Assembly (NCBI RefSeq): GCF_002251795.1
Contig: NZ_NOXU01000025.1
Span: forward strand, 1 to 64,000
Direction of reading: 5' to 3'
DNA: 64,000 nucleotides
Source: Niveispirillum lacus
Lineage (GTDB): Bacteria > Pseudomonadota > Alphaproteobacteria > Azospirillales > Azospirillaceae
The number at the start of each line of letters is the position of its first letter. Position 1 is the stretch's first letter. This document shows, one piece after another, positions 17,201-24,175 of the stretch. The notes under the pieces were generated by a model. The model was not told where the DNA came from. It did not search any database and worked only from the letters and a program-made list of their open reading frames with translations. Both the position numbers and the translations under genes were made by a program.

Positions 17201-19007
17201 CCAGGTCCGCGCCATCGAGACCACGGATCTAGTGGTCCTGACCACCACGCAGCTCTCCTCGCTGACCACGACCCAGGTTGCATCGCTCAGCACGACACAG
17301 GTCAGCGCACTGACCACCACCGGGATCGGCGGCCTGACCACCACCCAGTTGGGGGCACTGACGGTCACCCAGGTGCCGTCGCTGACGACCACCCAAGTTG
17401 TGGTTCTGACGACCACGCAGATCGCCAGCCTTGGCACCACCCAGGTCCGGGCGCTGAACACCACCCAGATTGCGTCCTTGACCACGACGCAGGTGGGGGG
17501 CCTGTCGACCACGCAGGTCGCCAGCCTGACGACCACGCAGATCGGCGGGATTGAGACCACCGACATTGCAGCGTTCAGCACCACCCAGATCACGGCGCTG
17601 ACCACGACCCAGGTTGTGTCGCTGAACAGCACGCAGTTCGGTGCGATTGAGACGACCGATCTGGCGGCCCTGACCAGCACCCAGTTCCGGGTCCTGACCA
17701 CGGCGCAGATCGCGGGCCTGTCAACCACCCAGACCGGTATCCTGACCACCACGCAACTGTCCTCGCTGACCACGACCCAGGTTCGCGCCATCGAGACGAC
17801 AGACCTGGTGGTTCTGACCACCACGCAGTTGGCTTCGCTGACCACCACCCTGGTTGCCGCGTTGAGCACCACGCAGGTCAGCGCGCTGACCACCACCGGG
17901 GTCGGCGGACTGACAACGACCCAGTTGGGGGCCCTGACGGCAACCCAGGTTCCGTCGCTGACGACCACCCAGGTTGTGGTTCTCACCACCACCCAGATCG
18001 CCAGCCTTGGCACCACCCAGGTCCGGGCGCTGAGCACCACCCAGATTGCGTCGCTGACCACGACGCAGGTGGGCGGCCTGACGACGACCCAGATCGCTTC
18101 GCTGACGACGACCCAGATCGGCGGCATCGAGACAACCGATCTGGCCGCCTTCAACACGACGCAGATCACGTCGCTGACGACGACCCAGATTGTGGCGCTG
18201 AACAGCACCCAGTTTGGTGGCATCGAAACGACCGACCTCGCCGTGCTGACCAGCACCCAGTTCCGGTCGTTGACCACCACCCAGATCGCCGGTCTGACGA
18301 CCACGCAGACGGGTGTTCTGACGACCACCCAACTGTCCTCGCTGACCACCACGCAGATCCGCGCGGTTGAGACCACCGATCTGGTTGTGTTCACCACGAC
18401 CCAGTTCGCTTCCTTGACCACGACCCTTGTAGCGTCCCTGTCCACGACCCAGATCGCCGGCCTGTCGACCACGGTATTTGCCGGGATGACAACGACGGGT
18501 CTGGGCGCCCTGACCAGCACCCAAATCGTTGCCCTGACCACAACCCAGGTCACCGAGATCACCACCACCCAGATCGTGGATCTGACCACGACCTTCCTGC
18601 GGGCACTGGAAACGACGGACATTCCGTTCCTGGCCGTGACGACCACGGAACTGGCAATGTTGTCGACCACCCAGCTTCTGTCCTTGTCGACGTCGCAGAT
18701 TGCGTCGCTGGCAACGACGTCGCTGGTCGGTATAACCGGTGGTCAGTTAATCGGATTGACCTCAACCTTCATCCGGGCGTTGACGACGACGCAGCTCGGT
18801 GTGTTCAACACCACCCAGATCGCTGCGCTGACAACCACCAATGTCGTGGGCCTGTCAACCACACAGATCTCCAGCCTGTCGACGACGCAGATTGGCGGTC
18901 TGGAAACCACCGATATTGCGGCGATGTCGGACGCACAGGTGGCGGGCTTCACCTCCACCCAGGTCGGCTCGATGACCACCGCGCAGGTTAACTCTCTGTT
19001 CCTGTGA
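14244..19007 (+). CDS. Giant Thr-rich octapeptide-repeat protein, putative T1SS substrate
   Basis: 1,587 residues. The ATG at 14244 is chosen for its GGAG ribosome site 6 bases upstream; ATG 14226 is an alternative. Almost the whole protein is tandem octads of the form L-[TSN]-T-T-Q-[IVL]-x-[AGS], giving regular Leu/Ile/Val spacing suited to a beta-solenoid and very high Thr content. An ETTD variant marks octads 1, 5 and 11 of each 24-octad (192-residue) super-repeat. About twenty octads read N-[TS]-T and are also N-glycosylation sequons. There is no Sec signal, Cys or RTX nonapeptide, and the C-terminus ends ...VNSLFL. With the divergent type I exporter and nearby GT41 enzymes this suggests an exported, possibly glycosylated surface or matrix protein; an ice- or surface-binding adhesin is an alternative. 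No homologue is recognised. Confidence 0.85.
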   Translation: MSIISFLTTTQITALTTTTIASWTTTELRQLSSTQTGALTTTQIAVLSTTQVSALATTQLSGLTTTVIAGFATTQLGAVSATNLATLTTTQIAGLSTTQVGGLLTTQVRALNTTVIAGLNTTQIGALTTTQVASLTTTQIAGVETTDIAALNTTQIAALTTTQIVALNSTQFGAIETTDLAALTSTQFRVLTTAQIAGLSTTQTGILTTTQLSSLTTTQVRAIETTDLVVLTTTQLASLTTTQVPVLSTTQVSVLTTTQVGGLSTTQLVALSATQVGSLTTTQVVVLTTTQIGSLGTTQVRALNTTQVASLTTTQVGGLTTTQVAALTTTQIGGIETTDVAALNTTQIAALTTGQVAALNTTQVGAIETTDLVALTTTQVRSLTTAQVASLSTTQAGVLTTTQLSSLTTTQVRAIETTDLVVLTTTQLASLTTTLVAALSTTQVSALTTTAVGGLTTTQLVALTPAQVGSLTTTQVVVLTTTQIGGLGTTQVRALNTTQVASLTTTQVGGLTTTQVAALTTTQIGGIETTDVAALNTTQIAALTTGQVAALNTTQVGAIETTDLVALTTTQVRSLTTAQVASLSTTQAGVLTTTQLSSLTTTQVRAIETTDLVVLTTTQLASLTTTLVAALSTTQVSALTTTAVGGLTTTQLVALTPAQVGSLTTTQVVVLTTTQIGGLGTTQVRALNTTQVASLTTTQVGGLTTTQVAALTTTQIGGIETTDVAALNTTQIAALTTAQVAALNTTQVGAIETTDLVALTTTQVRSLTTAQVASLSTTQAGVLTTTQLSSLTTTQVRAIETTDLVVLTTTQLASLTTTLVAALSTTQVSALTTTAVGGLTTTQLTALTAAQVGSLTTTQVVVLTTTQIGGLGTTQVRAFNTTQIASLTTTQVGGLSTTQVASLTTTQIGGIETTDIAALSTTQITALTTTQIVSLNSTQFGAIETTDLAALTSTQFRVLTTAQIAGLSTTQAGILTTTQLSSLTTTQVRAIETTDLVVLTTTQLSSLTTTQVASLSTTQVSALTTTGIGGLTTTQLGALTVTQVPSLTTTQVVVLTTTQIASLGTTQVRALNTTQIASLTTTQVGGLSTTQVASLTTTQIGGIETTDIAAFSTTQITALTTTQVVSLNSTQFGAIETTDLAALTSTQFRVLTTAQIAGLSTTQTGILTTTQLSSLTTTQVRAIETTDLVVLTTTQLASLTTTLVAALSTTQVSALTTTGVGGLTTTQLGALTATQVPSLTTTQVVVLTTTQIASLGTTQVRALSTTQIASLTTTQVGGLTTTQIASLTTTQIGGIETTDLAAFNTTQITSLTTTQIVALNSTQFGGIETTDLAVLTSTQFRSLTTTQIAGLTTTQTGVLTTTQLSSLTTTQIRAVETTDLVVFTTTQFASLTTTLVASLSTTQIAGLSTTVFAGMTTTGLGALTSTQIVALTTTQVTEITTTQIVDLTTTFLRALETTDIPFLAVTTTELAMLSTTQLLSLSTSQIASLATTSLVGITGGQLIGLTSTFIRALTTTQLGVFNTTQIAALTTTNVVGLSTTQISSLSTTQIGGLETTDIAAMSDAQVAGFTSTQVGSMTTAQVNSLFL
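14665..18120 (+). repeat. Six tandem copies of a 576-base super-repeat (24 x 24 bases)
   Basis: The GGIETTD-type landmark falls at 14665, 15241, 15817, 16393, 16969, 17545 and 18121, exactly 576 bases apart each time. Each period is 24 octads of 24 bases. Partial, more diverged copies continue upstream to about 14270 and downstream to about 18600. One unit near 18630 has two extra residues and breaks the phase. Confidence 0.95.
15241..16392 (+). repeat. Two apparently identical adjacent 576-base copies
   Basis: By eye 15241-15816 and 15817-16392 are the same base for base, synonymous sites included, whereas the flanking copies differ at many sites. This points to a very recent tandem duplication. 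Confidence 0.85.
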
Positions 19008-19023
19008 TCCTTGATTGAGTGTC

Positions 19024-19066
19024 AGGGCCGGCCCCCTCCTCCGGGAGAGGGCCGGCCCTTTCTTTT
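19024..19066 (+). terminator. Rho-independent terminator of the repeat-protein gene
   Basis: A 10-bp perfect stem AGGGCCGGCC (19024-19033) with GGCCGGCCCT (19050-19059) is followed by TTTCTTTT. It begins 16 bases after the stop codon. Confidence 0.88.
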
Positions 19067-19156
19067 CCGGTCAGAACACCTCCATACGATCAGTCAGGTT
19101 GTCGTGTCGGGCCAATGCGTCCAGGATGCGGCCAGGCAACCGCGTTGGATGGCACC

Positions 19157-19603
19157 ATGCATCATCGACAAATCCTGGACATGGCCTTGCGCGACCTGCC
19201 GGCCGAGAAGGCGGCCTACCTGTCACGGGTAGCGGACAACCTGTCGCGTGATCCTGTCCTTGATGAACGGTCACATCTGCTCTACCCGGTTCTGGCTGCG
19301 GCGGCACGGGGTATCGAACCGGTGCTGGAGCCGGCGGAATGTGCCACCCTGGTCACCGGCTTTCTGACCTCGCATGCGGAAGGGATTGCGCAGACGCTTT
19401 ATTCAGCCGCTTATCTGCGTGATGGCGTGCGTGCCATGGCCCCCTGGGCCGCCCGGTTACAGGCGGATATCTCCAGTACCATTCTGGACCAGCTTGCCCA
19501 GGGACAATTACAACTGGCCGAACCCAAGGTCTGGCGGTTCCGCGCTGATGGCCGCGGCGACGCCGATTTTCCCTATGGGGATGAGGACCAGGAAATGGAT
19601 TAA
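19157..19603 (+). CDS. Hypothetical helical protein
   Basis: 148 residues from the ATG at 19157 (GGA 7 bases upstream). Entirely soluble and helical in appearance, with an acidic tail (YGDEDQEMD). No family is recognised. It follows the terminator of the repeat protein and precedes a long non-coding stretch, so it is probably a single-gene unit. Codon use resembles the neighbours. A longer frame starting at 19019 would run through the terminator hairpin and was not used. Confidence 0.65.
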   Translation: MHHRQILDMALRDLPAEKAAYLSRVADNLSRDPVLDERSHLLYPVLAAAARGIEPVLEPAECATLVTGFLTSHAEGIAQTLYSAAYLRDGVRAMAPWAARLQADISSTILDQLAQGQLQLAEPKVWRFRADGRGDADFPYGDEDQEMD

Positions 19604-20144
19604 GCCCGTATGCCGGCCCGGTACGCGCGTGATGATGGGGTTCCACCGCAACAGCCGCCGCGCGCCGCTTCAGGCGCATGACCGAACCGGGCTGTCAGAG
19701 GATGGGGTTGGCAGGACAGGCGCCGTTCGGCCGGGAAAGTGCGGCACGGCGACCGGGGCGGGCCGCCGTGCCGTCAAGGTTCCGCAACTTCGCCCTGAAC
19801 CGAAAATGGGCACGGCGGCGGGGCAGCCGGTGTGACGGCGGGAACGGAAACGATCCGACGGATGTTCCGCCCCGCGGGCGTCCTGTATGCCATCGGGCCT
19901 GTTGGTCGTCCGATGACATAGGCTGGGGTTTTGTCACCAAAGCCCCCAAAATCTGGTAGAAAACTAGCAAGACGCGGGCCATCTGCGGCCTTCGGGCCTT
20001 GATCGGCCGGAACGCGCTGTTTCCTTGGGCTATCGGAACGGAAACACATTCTCCGGAAACTGACCGCCCTTGCCTTTTGCAAACACACCTCAAAACATGA
20101 CGGTTGTTGTTGCTGAACGCAACGCCCCATGCAATCATCCCGTC
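19604..20144. other. Non-coding stretch of 541 bases
   Basis: No convincing gene on either strand; the open frames here have unlikely composition (runs of Arg, Pro and Gly). I see no strong promoter or terminator. It contains the upstream region of the sigma54 activator, with a somewhat AT-richer patch around 19940-19970. Confidence 0.5.
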
Positions 20145-21752
20145 ATGACCAGCCCTGCCCGCATCCTGATTGTCGAACCTGCCCCGTCTCTGTCACTGGC
20201 TTATGTGACAGCACTCAAACGCGACGGCCATGACCTGACCATTGTTGACACTGCCGCGGCGGCGCGGCGGGGTTTGGCGTCGGGTGGCCCGATCGACCTG
20301 CTGCTGATCAATCTGCAACTGTCGGATGGTGGCGGTATCGATCTTCTGCGTGAATTGACCATGAATGGGATGGCGCCGCGGGCCATTGCGCTGACGGCGC
20401 AGGGGTCGGTGCAGGCGGCGGTGGAGGCGATGCGCGCCGGGGCTGCCGACGTGCTGCTGCTGCCGGTGGGGACAGATCGTCTGCGCGGGGCCGTCACCGC
20501 CGTCCTGGCACAGCCTGTGGCATCGCGGGAGGCCGCCGCTGGCGCGCCCGGCAAGGGGGCGAAAGGGCGGGCGGCCAAAGCGCCGGCCATGGCCGAACCG
20601 GCGATCACCGAATATTCCTTCTATGGCTTTATTGGTGCGTCGCCACCCATGAAGGCTGCCTACCGCCTGATTGAGGCGGCGGCGCCTTCCAAGGCCACCG
20701 TTTTCATCACGGGGGAAAGCGGTACCGGCAAGGAAGTCTGCGCCGAGGCCATTCATCGCCGCAGCCCCCGTTCCGACGGTCCTTTCATCGCGATCAACTG
20801 TGCCGCGATTCCCAAGGATCTGATGGAGTCGGAGATTTTCGGCCATGTGAAGGGGGCCTTCACCGGGGCCAGCACCGACCATGCCGGCGCCACGCTGCAG
20901 GCGGATGGCGGCACCTTGTTCTTGGACGAAATTGGCGAGATGGACCTGTCGTTGCAGGCCAAGCTGTTGCGGTTCTTGCAGACCGGCATGGTCAAGAAGG
21001 TGGGCAGCGAAAAACTGGAGCCGGTGGATGTGCGCATTGTCTGCGCCACCAACCGCGACCCCTATGCCGAGGTACAGGCCGGACGTTTCCGGGAAGACCT
21101 GTTTTACCGCCTGCAGGTGATTTCCATTGAATTGCCGCCCTTGCGCGAACGCGGCGACGATATCCTGCTGATCGCCCGGTATTTCCTGGAAAAATATGGC
21201 AAGGAGGAGCGCAAGGCGTTCAAGGGTTTCTCCATTGAGGCCGAACGGATTTTGCAGACCTATGCCTGGCCGGGCAATGTCCGTCAGTTGCTGAACGTCG
21301 TGCGTAATGTGGTGGTGTTGAATGATGGGGATGAAATCAAACCCTTCATGCTGCCCCCCCCTCTGAACAAGCCGACCATGATCGTTCCGCCGATCCTGCA
21401 GGACCCGCGTTGGGCGGCTGTCGCGGGCCCCCTGGCCAGCCAGATCGGACAATCCTTTCCCTCCCTGGCTGCACCGCCGACGGGCCCCATGGCCGGTTTG
21501 GGCATTCCAGGGGTGCCGATTGCGGGCCTTGGCGCCGGTGGTGGGTCTTTACCGGTCCCCTCGCCGCCCCAATCGACCGGTGACGTGTGGCAGGAGGATG
21601 AACGGCGTATCCGCCCCCTCTGGCAGGTAGAGGAAGAAGCCATAGATGAGGCGATTCGCCTCTGTCACGGCAACATCACCCGTGCAGCGGCTTTGCTGGA
21701 AATAAATCCCTGCACCATTTATCGTCGCCGTCAGAAAAAGCGCCCAGGCTGA
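20145..21752 (+). CDS. Sigma54-dependent activator with degenerate receiver domain
   Basis: 535 residues with an NtrC-like layout. A receiver-like domain spans 1-120, the AAA+ domain about 160-400 with Walker A GESGTGKE (near 190), the sigma54-contact motif GAFTGA (near 236) and Walker B GGTLFLDEIGEM. A Pro/Gly-rich linker covers about 400-480, and a Fis-type helix-turn-helix ends the protein (NITRAAALLEINPCTIYRRR). The receiver has lost its chemistry: the phosphoacceptor Asp is Asn56 (LLLINLQLSDG), the acidic pair reads Glu-Pro (VEPAPS) and the switch Lys is Leu. Regulation by phosphorylation is therefore unlikely, and no kinase is adjacent. ATG 20097 is an alternative start. Likely targets include the sigma54-type promoter at 14134 (inference). 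Confidence 0.9.
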   Translation: MTSPARILIVEPAPSLSLAYVTALKRDGHDLTIVDTAAAARRGLASGGPIDLLLINLQLSDGGGIDLLRELTMNGMAPRAIALTAQGSVQAAVEAMRAGAADVLLLPVGTDRLRGAVTAVLAQPVASREAAAGAPGKGAKGRAAKAPAMAEPAITEYSFYGFIGASPPMKAAYRLIEAAAPSKATVFITGESGTGKEVCAEAIHRRSPRSDGPFIAINCAAIPKDLMESEIFGHVKGAFTGASTDHAGATLQADGGTLFLDEIGEMDLSLQAKLLRFLQTGMVKKVGSEKLEPVDVRIVCATNRDPYAEVQAGRFREDLFYRLQVISIELPPLRERGDDILLIARYFLEKYGKEERKAFKGFSIEAERILQTYAWPGNVRQLLNVVRNVVVLNDGDEIKPFMLPPPLNKPTMIVPPILQDPRWAAVAGPLASQIGQSFPSLAAPPTGPMAGLGIPGVPIAGLGAGGGSLPVPSPPQSTGDVWQEDERRIRPLWQVEEEAIDEAIRLCHGNITRAAALLEINPCTIYRRRQKKRPG

Positions 21753-21773
21753 GCCTGAAACGGAAAGAAAGCC

Positions 21774-22097
21774 ATGATCACAGAGATCCGGCACATCATC
21801 TTCTCCAATGACGAGTTAAAACTCGTGTTCCAGTCCGTTCCACTGGAGGGGTTTGACGCGACGCGCCGCATTACCCGCATTCAGGTGGTCGAGGGTCCGC
21901 CCCCGTCGATCCGGATTCAGAGCGAAATGGCGATGGGTGGCGCCCGTACCGAGCTGGAGGTGGAGAGTTACCAACTGGCCCGGCTGATGGTCGCTTACTG
22001 CCGGGACAAAAAAATTCCGCTGCCCAAGGATGCGTTGAAAACCATCCACGCCCAGGGGGACGCGCTGTGTTTTTCGATCATGAGCACGCTGGGCTGA
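21774..22097 (+). CDS. Small conserved-looking protein of unknown function
   Basis: 107 residues, starting 22 bases after the sigma54 activator and probably co-transcribed with it. Mixed alpha/beta composition (IIFSNDELKLVFQSVP, RIQSEMAMGGARTELEVESYQLARLMVAYCRDKKIPLP) with no signal peptide. I do not recognise a named family. Its tight position after the regulator suggests a linked function. Confidence 0.75.
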   Translation: MITEIRHIIFSNDELKLVFQSVPLEGFDATRRITRIQVVEGPPPSIRIQSEMAMGGARTELEVESYQLARLMVAYCRDKKIPLPKDALKTIHAQGDALCFSIMSTLG

Positions 22098-22195
22098 CCG
22101 ACCGGACAGTCGTTGCCAATCGTATGGCGGTGGCTTGGAATCCGTTCCCCGGCGTCCTATATTGAGGGGGCCACGATCAGACAAGGGCAGAGATC

Positions 22196-22387
22196 ATGGA
22201 AGTCAGTTCTTCCGCCGGCTATGCATCGGCCATCGGTTTGCTGAACACACGCAGTCAAATACAGGTTGATCAGGTTCGTGCCGCCTCCGATCAATCGCAG
22301 CAGGTGACTGACCTGCTTGCGGGTGGCGGATCGGCAACACCGGCCGCAACGGGCGGACGCGGCCAGATCGTTGATATCCAAGTCTGA
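22196..22387 (+). CDS. Very small protein, possibly motility-associated (YjfB-like)
   Basis: 63 residues (MEVSSSAGYASAIGLLNTRS...QIVDIQV) with an N-terminal amphipathic helix, a Gly/Ala/Thr loop and a short hydrophobic end. The layout resembles the short YjfB-like 'putative motility protein' family, but the match is only by general look. A good terminator follows 30 bases later, which supports it as the end of a transcription unit. Confidence 0.6.
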   Translation: MEVSSSAGYASAIGLLNTRSQIQVDQVRAASDQSQQVTDLLAGGGSATPAATGGRGQIVDIQV

Positions 22388-22417
22388 TCCGGCCATCTCA
22401 AGATTCTCCGTACCTCT

Positions 22418-22450
22418 AGGCCCGGTCGACCCTGTCGGCCGGGCCTTTCT
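22418..22450 (+). terminator. Rho-independent terminator
   Basis: Stem AGGCCCGG (22418-22425) with CCGGGCCT (22439-22446), loop of 13, then TTTCTGTT. It ends the unit that starts with the sigma54 activator. Confidence 0.75.
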
Positions 22451-22573
22451 GTTGGGCCGGTTTATATGCTTTTGGGCATCTGCCCGCACTTCCCCTATGC
22501 TTTGTGAATCCAAGCCGTTATCTTGTGCGGCACACAGGGTGCCCAGTGCGGGCATGGCGGAAGGGAAAAGGGC

Positions 22574-24091
22574 ATGAGCGACATTTCCATTGGCGTTGGC
22601 GGTCCCGCTGACATGGGACGCATGGCGATGGATGCCGGTAACCATGCCGAAGCGGTGTCATTACTGCGGGAGGCGATCCTGGATGATCCCGGTGATGCCA
22701 CCCTTCGGGCTGATCTGGGCGTCGCACTGGAGACCCTGGAAGATTATGATGGCGCCGCACAGGCCTATGCGGCCGCCACCGCCTTGGAACCGGACAACCC
22801 GATCTATCACTTCAACCAGGGCGCCGTGGCGCAGGCCCAGGGCCGTCCCCATGATGCTGCCGCCCATTATCTGGATGCGCTGGAACGGGAACCATTGTTT
22901 GCGGAGGCCTATTACAATCTGGGCACGCTGTTTTTTGATGCCGGCCATCTGGAAATTGCCGCAGAACATTACGGCAATGCCCTGAAGGCCCGCCCGGACT
23001 ATGCGGAAGCGGCCAGCAATCTGGGGCTGACCTTGCGGCGGCTGGGGCGGCTGAATGACGCGGTGGAACAGTTCCAACTGGCCTTGAAGCTACGCCCCGA
23101 CCTGACCATCACCCATTCCAATCTGGGCCTGACCTTGGCCGAAGTCGGGCGTTACGGTGAAGCCATCGCCTGTTTTGGCCAGGCCCTGGCCAATGACCCC
23201 GACAGTTCGGCGCTGCATATCAACATTTCCCTGGCATGGCGCGGTGTGGGGCGGTTGGAAATGGCGGCGGATGCTGCCTTGAAGGCGCTGCGTCTGGCAC
23301 CCGACAGCACGGTTGCCCAGGTCGAACTGGGTTCTGTGGCGGCCAATCTGCGCCGTACGGGTGATGAGGCCGGGCTGCGTGAGCTGCTGGAAGCATGGCG
23401 CAGCATTGCCGGCGAGACAGCCCAATATCAGCACACGCTGGCCGCCCTGGGACAGGCCCCGACGCCAGCGCGTGCCGGTGATGCCTATGTGGCCCAGACG
23501 TTCGATGCGTCAGCCAAGCGTTTTGATGAAATGATCGGATCGCTGGGCTATGCCGTGCCGGCTGCGGTCGGGGCCGCCCTGTTGACACATCTTGGCGACG
23601 GCAAGGGGGACAAGGACATTCTGGATGCCGGTTGCGGCACCGGGCTGGCAGCCCCACACTTGGCGCCTTATGCCCGCACCTTGACCGGGGTTGACCTTTC
23701 GCTGTCCATGCTGCAGCAGGCCTTGCGTCGAGGCCTCTATTCCGCCCTGGATCAGGCGGAACTGGGCGCCTATCTGATTGCCCGGCCGGGCAGTTTCGAT
23801 GTGATCTCGGCCAGTGACGTGCTCTGCTATTTTGGCGAACTGACAGAGATTTTCCGGTCGGCCGCCAACAGCCTGCGTCCGGGGGGATTGTTGATCCTTT
23901 CGGTGGAAGCCAATGGCACCGGACAGCCCTACCTCCTGCATGAGGGCGGGCGTTATGCCCATGATCCGGCTTATGTCCGGGCCGGTCTGACCGCAGCGGG
24001 TCTGACGGTGCTGGACCTGTCGCCCCTGGTGCTGCGGCATGAGGGCGGGGGACCGGTGGAGGGCGTGCTGGCCGTCGCGGCCAAGCCCTGA
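22574..24091 (+). CDS. TPR protein fused to a SAM-dependent methyltransferase
   Basis: 505 residues; the start at 22574 has an AAGGGAAAAGGG ribosome site. About seven TPR units fill residues 10-270 (for example AEAYYNLGTLFFDAGHLEIA, AEAASNLGLTLRRLGRLNDA). The C-terminal 220 residues are a class I methyltransferase with motif I ILDAGCGTGLAAPHLA, GVDLSLSMLQQA and FDVISASDVLCYFGEL. The substrate is unknown. Such TPR-methyltransferase fusions often sit in surface-glycan or protein-modification loci, and the next gene makes GDP-mannose. Confidence 0.88.
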   Translation: MSDISIGVGGPADMGRMAMDAGNHAEAVSLLREAILDDPGDATLRADLGVALETLEDYDGAAQAYAAATALEPDNPIYHFNQGAVAQAQGRPHDAAAHYLDALEREPLFAEAYYNLGTLFFDAGHLEIAAEHYGNALKARPDYAEAASNLGLTLRRLGRLNDAVEQFQLALKLRPDLTITHSNLGLTLAEVGRYGEAIACFGQALANDPDSSALHINISLAWRGVGRLEMAADAALKALRLAPDSTVAQVELGSVAANLRRTGDEAGLRELLEAWRSIAGETAQYQHTLAALGQAPTPARAGDAYVAQTFDASAKRFDEMIGSLGYAVPAAVGAALLTHLGDGKGDKDILDAGCGTGLAAPHLAPYARTLTGVDLSLSMLQQALRRGLYSALDQAELGAYLIARPGSFDVISASDVLCYFGELTEIFRSAANSLRPGGLLILSVEANGTGQPYLLHEGGRYAHDPAYVRAGLTAAGLTVLDLSPLVLRHEGGGPVEGVLAVAAKP

Positions 24092-24175
24092 TCCTGTTTT
24101 CGGACTTTTCCGGCTGGCCGGGGCATGCCATGTAGTCTGCCCCGGCCATTGTTTTTTCCATGATACGCGTGCGCC

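Noticed and set aside
14665-18120. Regular direct repeats resembling a CRISPR array
   Set aside because: There are no unique spacers; the repeat is in-frame coding sequence with 24-base units.
15041-18670. A 1,209-codon open frame on the minus strand opposite the repeat protein (also 14643-16772 in another frame)
   Set aside because: It is a by-product of the 24-base periodicity: because the repeat uses the same few codons throughout, stops are absent from other frames. The Val/Trp/Ser-rich product has no plausible start context.
19695-20138. Open frames on the minus strand upstream of the sigma54 activator
   Set aside because: No recognisable protein features; composition is typical of antisense frames in GC-rich DNA.
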